The position numbers and the translations under genes were made by a program. Shown in pieces: positions 58,463 through 64,000 of a stretch of DNA of 64,000 nt. Each line of letters opens with the position of its first letter. Positions within the stretch are counted from its first letter, which is position 1. The notes under the pieces are model-generated. The model made no database searches. It was not told the DNA's origin and saw nothing but the letters and a program-made list of their open reading frames with translations. This DNA comes from CAVYXK01 sp963708245 (GTDB taxonomy: Bacteria > Pseudomonadota > Alphaproteobacteria > Acetobacterales > Acetobacteraceae). The stretch is taken from contig OY970201.1 in the NCBI GenBank assembly GCA_963708245.1, positions 6,572,001 to 6,636,000 on the forward strand, written 5' to 3'.

Positions 58463-60598
58463 CTAAACCGGAGACTTCGCACCCAAAGCGGCTATCGGCT
58501 GAGCTTTTCCGTTCCGACCTCGTTCAGAGAAGCCGGCTTGGTCGCCCGCAACGGCAGCCGGTCCGACCTCCACACGCGTATCGTTGAAACAGGCCCCCTC
58601 GGCCAGGTCCGCGCGCATCTCCGCCGAGACCAGCGCCGAAATCGTCTGTCCGGTTCGGCTGGTGGACAGCCACGCGCCTTTCTCGCAAGCAACTACGCCC
58701 GGGCGCACCGCATCGGTGACGGCGAGCGGCAGGATCACCTCGCCGAGCTCGTTCCAAATGCGCACTTCGATGCCGGAGCGAAGCCCCCTGGGCGCCGCAT
58801 CCTGGGGATGCATCCGCAGGACGGGCGGCGCGGCGGACGGCGCCAGGCCCCCGAGCGTCGAGGAAATACGCTTGTCCGATGCCGGCGAGATCAACTTCAG
58901 CGGAAGCTCCGAGGGCCCGTTCCGCCACGACGGCAACAGGGCCGCCGCGCCCCAACGAGCCGCAAGCGATTCGGATTTCAGCTCGATGCGGCCGGAGGGT
59001 GTAGCGGGAAACACGTTCTCGAACAGCACCAGGTCTTTGCCGTCCGGTCCTTTCATCTGCAACGCCTGCGTCGTCGGAATGCGGCTCGGCCGGATACCGC
59101 CCAGGCGTGGGTCGGCGGCATCGACGGCATCATCCATCAGCTCGGCGTCGGTTGCCGCAAAGCATGGGTCGTCCAAGCCGAACCGCGCCGCTAGGCGGCG
59201 GAAAATCTCAGTGTTCGGCAGCGTCTCACCGACCGGCGCGATCACCGGTTCGGCCCGTTGCAGCCAGTGATGACCATAGGACGGATAGAGATCGTCGCAT
59301 TCGAAATGGCTCGCCGCCGGCAGCACCACGTCGCAATGCGTCATGCTTTCGGTCATCGCCAGCTCGATGCCGACGGCGAACACGTCCTCGCGCGCCAGCC
59401 CGCGCCGCATCAGGTTCTGTTCCGGGTGCACGACGATCGGGTTGTGGTTGTAGATGAACAACGCACGCAGCGGCGGGTCTATGTCGTCGAGCGCGAGATG
59501 CCGACCGACATCGATCAGGTTGAGGGTGCGCGTACCCGCCGGCGCCAGGTCGGGGCGCTGCAGCCGCGCGGCGGTCTTCGGAAACGCATTGCCGGCGCCG
59601 ACCACGATTCCGCTGCCCGCGCCAAGCTTGCCGAGCAGCGCCGGCAGCGCGATCGAGGCGCGAATCCCGCTGCCACCATTGCGCCCGCGCTCCAGCCCGT
59701 TGCCAGGTGACAACACCAGCCGCTCGGCCTCGGCCATCCAGCGCGCCAAAGTCAGTATCTGCTCCTCCGGCAACCCGCACGCCTCGGCCGCCCGAGCCGC
59801 CGGCCAGTCGCGCGCTAGCGCCATGAACTCCTCGACGCCAAGCACGTGACCGGCGATGAAGTCGCGGTCGAACGCACCCGCCCGCTCGAGTTCGGTGGCG
59901 AGCGAGAAGGCCAGCAGCACGTCCGTGCCGGGCTGTAGCGCGAGATGCAGGTCCGCCTGCTCGGCGATCTTGGTGCGCAGCGGATCGACCACCACCAGAC
60001 GGCCGCCCTTGCGCATCGCATGGCGGATGCAGCGCACAAGGTGCAGGTTGGTGACCGTCGCGTTGTTGCCCCAGACAACGTTCAGATCCGCCTGCTCGGC
60101 AAACTCAGGCGGGCATCCCGGTACCGCGCCGTAGGTGCCGGCCCAGGCCTCGCTGCGCACGCCGCCGCATAGGCCTCGCCGGTACACTTGGCTGGCGCCC
60201 AGCCGATGGAAGAACCGCATCGACATGCTGTCGCCGGCGAGAAAACCGTGCGGGCCAGCGTAGTTGAGCGGCATCACCGCTTGCGGACCGAAACGGCCGA
60301 TCACCTCCTGGACCCGCCGGTGCACCTCATCCAGTGCCGCGTCCCACGATATGCGCTCGAACTGTCCTGAGCCCTTCGGCCCGGTGCGGCGCAGAGGATA
60401 CAGCAGCCGCTGCGGCCCGTGCACGAAGCCGGCCATGTCCTGCGCCACCTTGTTGCAGATGACGCTGTCCGTGTACGGCGCCGCATCCGATCCACGCACC
60501 TTGACGATGCGCTCGTCCTCGACCGTCACGGTCAGACTGCAGGTGTCCGGGCAATCGAAGGTGCAGACGCTGGGGCGTTCGTCGAGTGACACGATCAT
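58463..60598 (-). CDS. Molybdopterin oxidoreductase (formate dehydrogenase/anaerobic-reductase-like)
   Basis: 711 residues from ATG 60596-60598 after CAGGAGA; earlier in-frame starts look non-coding. The [4Fe-4S] site is Cys12, Cys16, Cys20 and Cys48 (VCTFDCPDTC ... VICNK). Mo-bis-MGD features follow: FERISWDAALDEVHRRVQEV, YRRGLCGGVRSEAWAGTYGA, VVWGNNATVTNLHLVRCIRH, HCDVVLPAASHFECDD, LISPASDKRISSTL, and the MGD-binding C-terminal domain (MHPQDAAPRGLRSG). No Tat signal, so cytoplasmic. The reaction is unknown; there is no partner subunit nearby. Divergent from the MFS gene. Confidence 0.92.
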   Translation of the reverse strand: MIVSLDERPSVCTFDCPDTCSLTVTVEDERIVKVRGSDAAPYTDSVICNKVAQDMAGFVHGPQRLLYPLRRTGPKGSGQFERISWDAALDEVHRRVQEVIGRFGPQAVMPLNYAGPHGFLAGDSMSMRFFHRLGASQVYRRGLCGGVRSEAWAGTYGAVPGCPPEFAEQADLNVVWGNNATVTNLHLVRCIRHAMRKGGRLVVVDPLRTKIAEQADLHLALQPGTDVLLAFSLATELERAGAFDRDFIAGHVLGVEEFMALARDWPAARAAEACGLPEEQILTLARWMAEAERLVLSPGNGLERGRNGGSGIRASIALPALLGKLGAGSGIVVGAGNAFPKTAARLQRPDLAPAGTRTLNLIDVGRHLALDDIDPPLRALFIYNHNPIVVHPEQNLMRRGLAREDVFAVGIELAMTESMTHCDVVLPAASHFECDDLYPSYGHHWLQRAEPVIAPVGETLPNTEIFRRLAARFGLDDPCFAATDAELMDDAVDAADPRLGGIRPSRIPTTQALQMKGPDGKDLVLFENVFPATPSGRIELKSESLAARWGAAALLPSWRNGPSELPLKLISPASDKRISSTLGGLAPSAAPPVLRMHPQDAAPRGLRSGIEVRIWNELGEVILPLAVTDAVRPGVVACEKGAWLSTSRTGQTISALVSAEMRADLAEGACFNDTRVEVGPAAVAGDQAGFSERGRNGKAQPIAALGAKSPV

Positions 60599-60772
60599 TC
60601 TCCTGGCCACTGGGGAGAGGGCCGTTGCGGTCATCCGGACCTTATCGCAGGCCCGGGTTTGCCGCCAGCCTCGGGCCCATGCTTCGGTCTCGGCCGAAGC
60701 ATTCTTGTGCATCATCCCACCCCGGCGGGCATTAGTTCGGTAGGCACTCACCAGTCCCGAAAGGACGTCCGC

Positions 60773-61990
60773 ATGTCGATGCGCCTTCAGCGCATGCAAG
60801 TCAGCCGCCGGTCATCAGCATACCGGCTGCTGGGCTACGCGGTGCTTATGCTGTTCGTCGGGACGACCATCCCGACGCCGCTCTATAGAGTATATCAGAC
60901 GGAGCTGCACTTCTCCTCCGGCGTCCTGACGCTGCTGTTCTCGGTCTATGTGTTCACGCTGCTGCCGCTGCTGTTGGTGCTAGGGCGCATCTCCGACCGC
61001 ATCGGCCGACGTCCGCCGCTGCTGGCCGGGTTTGCGGCTGCTGCCGGCGCATCCGCATTGTTCGCGGTGGGCGGCGGGCTGGCGTCGCTCTTCGTCGCGC
61101 GCATTTTGCAGGGTGTTGCCACCGGCCTGATCGCCGGTACCGCCACCGCCACACTGGCCGAGCTGCAACCGGTGGGCGACATCGGCAAAGCCGCCTATGT
61201 GGCGTCGTTTGCGAATGTCGGCGGGGCGGCGATCGGCCCGGCGTTCGCCGGGGTGCTCGCGCAGTACGCGCCGTGGCCGCTCGTGCTTCCCTACCTCGCC
61301 CACTTGCTGCTCATGCTCCCAATCATTGGGCTCGCGGCGATGCCGGAGACCGTTACCGCGCGTCGGCCATTCATGCTCGAGCTCCGCCACCCAGAGGTGC
61401 CTCGTGAGATCCGACCGGAGTTCTGGTTGTCGGCCGCAGTGTCGTTCACCGTCTGGGCGGCGACGGCGCTCTATCTAACGCTGGCGCCGAGTTACGTCGC
61501 CAGCCTGCTCGGCGTGGCCAACCTGGCGATCGGCGGCGGCGTTGTCTGTCTGATGCTCGGCGCCTCGGCCTTGGCGCAGACCGTGCTGCGCCGGCTGTCG
61601 GCGCGCGCCGGCATGGCAGCGGGGCTTGGCGCGCTGATACCGGGGCTTGGCGGTATCGTGCTGGCAGTGCCGCTGCACTCGGCGCTGCTGCTGTTCGCGG
61701 CGACACTTATCGTCGGCCTCGGGCAGGGGCTGGCGTTCATGGGCAGCCTCATTCTGCTCAACCAAATTGCGCCGGAGCGGCGGCGGGGCGACGTCACCGC
61801 GGCATTTTACGTCGTTACCTATGTCGGCGTGGCATTGCCGGTGATCGGGGTTGGGTTCGGCGCGCAGGCGGCCGGCTTGTTCTTGGCGGTAGCGGTGTTC
61901 GCTGCGCTGGTCGGGGCCTGCGCATTCGGTCTGGCTTTGGTGACGGTGCGTGAGATGGTGCGGGGCAAGGGGCGTCGCGGTGAAAAATGA
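60773..61990 (+). CDS. MFS transporter
   Basis: 405 residues from ATG 60773 after AAAGGA. About 12 hydrophobic segments; the motif-A-like loop GRISDRIGRRPPLLAGFAA lies between segments 2 and 3, and the symmetric loop is weak. RILQGVATGLIAGTATATLA and the PLHSALLLFAATLIVGLGQG segment fit drug:H+ antiporter-type exporters. No substrate can be assigned. Shares a divergent promoter region with the molybdopterin oxidoreductase. Confidence 0.92.
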   Translation: MSMRLQRMQVSRRSSAYRLLGYAVLMLFVGTTIPTPLYRVYQTELHFSSGVLTLLFSVYVFTLLPLLLVLGRISDRIGRRPPLLAGFAAAAGASALFAVGGGLASLFVARILQGVATGLIAGTATATLAELQPVGDIGKAAYVASFANVGGAAIGPAFAGVLAQYAPWPLVLPYLAHLLLMLPIIGLAAMPETVTARRPFMLELRHPEVPREIRPEFWLSAAVSFTVWAATALYLTLAPSYVASLLGVANLAIGGGVVCLMLGASALAQTVLRRLSARAGMAAGLGALIPGLGGIVLAVPLHSALLLFAATLIVGLGQGLAFMGSLILLNQIAPERRRGDVTAAFYVVTYVGVALPVIGVGFGAQAAGLFLAVAVFAALVGACAFGLALVTVREMVRGKGRRGEK

Positions 61991-62047
61991 TGGCCGACAC
62001 GCGGATGGGCAGCATACCAACCTTGGGGTCCGTCAGCGAGGGCGACA

Positions 62048-63265
62048 GTGCGGGTGATTGGGGTTGACTTCGGCATCAGCAACAGTGTGGTCACCGTGCT
62101 CAATGAGGGTGGGACTACGCTGTCACGCACGGTACTCTGCTTCTGGTTGGAGCCATTCGGCGCCAGCCAGCGGTTTCGCTATGCGGCTGGCTCAGAGGCG
62201 ATCCAAGCCTATCTCGAGGATCCTCTCGACAGTCGGCTGATTCTCTCGATGAAGACGTTCCTGGCGCAACGAAGCTTTGAAAGCACACGCATCTTCGGAC
62301 GCATCCATACCCTTGAGCAACTGGTGGCGATGTTCCTGCGCAAGCTCCTGCCGGAGGTCGGCGACGGAGCCGCTATCGTGGCTGGACGTCCAGTGCGGTT
62401 CGCCGGCGAGAGCGCGGATGATGCGCTTGGCGAGAAGCGGTTGCGAGCCGCCTATACCGAGGCGTCGCTCCCTGTCCTCGACGTCGTGCTCGAACCGGAA
62501 GCGGCCGGATGGCGCTTCGTGCGTGGGCTTTCTGTACCGGCGACGGTGCTGATCGGCGATTTTGGCGGTGGCACGAGCGACTTCTCGGTGTTGCGCTTTA
62601 CGCCCGACCGGGGCATCGCGGCGCTCGGGCACGCCGGGGTTGGAATCGCCGGCGATGTGTTCGATTATCGCATCATCGATCACGTGATCTCGCCGCAGCT
62701 TGGCAAAGGCGACACGTACGCGATAATGGGCAAGGAGCTTCCGGTCCCGCCCGAGTACTTCTCGAGCTTCGCGCGCTGGCATCGGCTCTCTATGATGCGT
62801 ACGCCACGCATTCTGCGCGACATCAGTTCGGTGGCGCGTACAGCCGCGCATCCCGAGCGGCTTCAGGCGCTGATCCGATTGATAGAGGGCGAGCACGGCT
62901 ACCGGCTCTACGAAGCCGTGGCAGCGGCAAAGATGGCGCTCTCACATGAAGAACGAACCGTTTTGCGCTTCCGCGAGGCAGGTTTCGTGATCGAGACGCC
63001 GATCAGCCGCATCGAATTCGAGAATTGGATCGCCGAGGATCTGAGTCAGCTCGGAGGAGCCGTCGATGCGGCGCTCAAAGCCGCCGGAGTTAAGGCAAAT
63101 GATATTGATCGTGTGTTTCTTACGGGGGGCACCTCCTTCGTGCCGGCGGTTCGGGCGCTCTTTTTGCGCCGCTTCGGACCGGAGCGCGTCTCCGCTGGGG
63201 GCGAGTTCGTGTCCGTCTCGGAGGGACTTGCGTTGATCAGGCGCGACCGGATTAGGGCGGGCTGA
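62048..63265 (+). CDS. Hsp70-like ATPase without substrate-binding domain (YegD-like)
   Basis: 405 residues from GTG 62048. Actin-fold ATPase motifs: MRVIGVDFGISNSVVTVLNE (phosphate 1), VLIGDFGGGTSDFSVLRF (phosphate 2) and FLTGGTSFVPAVRALF (adenosine). DnaK has about 640 residues; this protein ends after the ATPase domain, with only FVSVSEGLALIRRDR beyond it, so it lacks the peptide-binding domain and lid. YegD-type proteins are of this kind and their role is unclear. Confidence 0.9.
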   Translation: MRVIGVDFGISNSVVTVLNEGGTTLSRTVLCFWLEPFGASQRFRYAAGSEAIQAYLEDPLDSRLILSMKTFLAQRSFESTRIFGRIHTLEQLVAMFLRKLLPEVGDGAAIVAGRPVRFAGESADDALGEKRLRAAYTEASLPVLDVVLEPEAAGWRFVRGLSVPATVLIGDFGGGTSDFSVLRFTPDRGIAALGHAGVGIAGDVFDYRIIDHVISPQLGKGDTYAIMGKELPVPPEYFSSFARWHRLSMMRTPRILRDISSVARTAAHPERLQALIRLIEGEHGYRLYEAVAAAKMALSHEERTVLRFREAGFVIETPISRIEFENWIAEDLSQLGGAVDAALKAAGVKANDIDRVFLTGGTSFVPAVRALFLRRFGPERVSAGGEFVSVSEGLALIRRDRIRAG

Positions 63266-63309
63266 GGTCACGTCAAGACATGAGCTCCCTCCGCGCTCGA
63301 CGCCTGACC

Positions 63310-63996
63310 CTAGCGCCGTCCCACGTGTCGCGTGATGAGCTGATCGGCAACGTCATTCAGATCGTCGCCGACGATCTGCGGCTGAGGGCCGACTCCCAAA
63401 ACATCGTTGCCGACGCGCTTGATCAGCGCCGCCTCCCAGCCGGCCGCCACGGCGCCAAGCGTGTCCCATGTATGGCACGCGATAAGACAGAGCTGCGAGG
63501 GCTCCACCCCAAGCTCCCTCTCGACATAGGCGTACGCCTGGCGCGAAGGCTTATGGTGCTTCACGCCATCCGCGCTGAAACGCCGTTCGAATAGATCGAC
63601 AATGCCGCCATGTTCAAGCTGGCGGGTTTGAACCTCGAGCAGATTGTCTGTGAGGGTGAACAGCCGGAAACCTGCGTCGCGCAACTTGCGTAGCGCGGCC
63701 GGCACCTCCCGATGCGGCGGCATTGTCGAGAACTTCTCCTTAAGCTCGTCCTTGTCCGGATCTCCAATTTTGATGCCTTCCGTATCCGCCAACATCTTCA
63801 TCACGGCTGCGCCGATATCTGTGAACGGGACGTAGCAACCGGCCACAGTCAAGGCCGCAGAATACATGATGAAGTTAGCGAACCAAAGGCGCATGGCCTT
63901 CTTCTCGCCAAAGATGCGCTCGAAAGTCGGCTCCATCGTTTGAAGATCGAGAAGTGTCTCGTTGACATCAAAGACGATCAGAGGAAGGTCTACCAT
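63310..63996 (-). CDS. Type II haloacid dehalogenase (HAD superfamily)
   Basis: 228 residues, complete; ATG 63994-63996. Motif I IVFDVNETLLDL gives the nucleophile Asp10, motif II FTLTDN, and motif III has Lys in KHHKPSRQAYAYVE. The end segment LCLIACHTWDTLGAVAAGWE is the motif IV region of L-2-haloacid dehalogenases, which hydrolyse 2-haloacids to hydroxyacids; Asp in HTWD is the usual acidic residue. Many annotated members act on other substrates. Convergent with the Hsp70-like gene. Confidence 0.93.
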   Translation of the reverse strand: MVDLPLIVFDVNETLLDLQTMEPTFERIFGEKKAMRLWFANFIMYSAALTVAGCYVPFTDIGAAVMKMLADTEGIKIGDPDKDELKEKFSTMPPHREVPAALRKLRDAGFRLFTLTDNLLEVQTRQLEHGGIVDLFERRFSADGVKHHKPSRQAYAYVERELGVEPSQLCLIACHTWDTLGAVAAGWEAALIKRVGNDVLGVGPQPQIVGDDLNDVADQLITRHVGRR

Positions 63997-64000
63997 GTCA

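Noticed and set aside
58463..60799. A 778-aa molybdopterin oxidoreductase starting at 60799
   Set aside because: The first 67 codons overlap the divergent MFS start region and look non-coding; ATG 60598 has a ribosome-binding site and places the Fe-S cysteines at the normal N-terminal position.

Overview
The window is a 64-kb piece of a high-GC alphaproteobacterial chromosome. The gene content (class II DAHP synthase, PhnCDE-type importer, F420-type LLM oxidoreductase, DUF6726-like small lipoprotein, very GC-rich codon use) suggests Rhodospirillales, probably an Acetobacteraceae or Rhodopila-like organism. That placement is an inference from gene content, not from a marker gene. No rRNA, tRNA or CRISPR array was seen. 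The region is rich in insertion sequences and decaying genes: six IS families (IS110/IS1111, ISNCY/IS1202-like, IS4, two near-identical IS1380 copies, IS256, an IS66 fragment) and about eight genes broken by stops, frameshifts or insertions.

Layout. 0-4 kb: the end of a RidA-type gene, a PIN-domain relic, a membrane methyltransferase, a zincin-like protein with an altered HExxH motif, and a small-molecule kinase-like gene. 4-6.9 kb: an IS110-family and an ISNCY-family element; a 78-bp direct repeat occurs at 0.7 and 6.9 kb around this block. 7-12 kb: an alkylsulfatase-like metallo-beta-lactamase protein, 116-bp tandem repeats, nicotinate phosphoribosyltransferase and class II DAHP synthase. 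12.3-15.9 kb: a phnC-phnD-phnE-phnE importer. 16-24.2 kb: a sugar-acid operon with mannonate dehydratase, a galactonate-dehydratase-like enolase-superfamily enzyme and a dipeptide/oligosaccharide-type ABC importer whose binding-protein gene carries a frameshift. 24.5-26.7 kb: two small exported proteins, Ada and a GYD protein. 26.8-28.2 kb: an IS4 element. 28.2-33.1 kb: an amino-acid-type ABC importer divergent from an enolase-superfamily enzyme plus a CaiB-type CoA transferase.

33.2-50.6 kb: two IS1380 copies in the same orientation flank a 14-kb block. The block contains an ABC-2 polysaccharide exporter (Wzm/Wzt-like), three glycosyltransferases, methyltransferases, an LLM oxidoreductase, a lone receiver protein and an IS256 element. 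Several glycan-type genes at its edges are broken: one methyltransferase by an in-frame stop, one by IS256, and a DUF707 gene by IS1380. This looks like a surface-glycan locus in decay. 51.5-52.8 kb: an intact class V aminotransferase.

53.5-57.7 kb: a visibly AT-richer island. It encodes an exported metzincin-type metallopeptidase translationally coupled (ATGA) to an exported trypsin-like serine protease. In the ancestral reading the protease continues into about 21 tandem 32-residue repeats; two one-base insertions now split it into three frames. This is the most unusual locus in the window. 58-64 kb: an IS66 remnant, a molybdopterin oxidoreductase, an MFS transporter, a short Hsp70-like ATPase and a type II haloacid dehalogenase.
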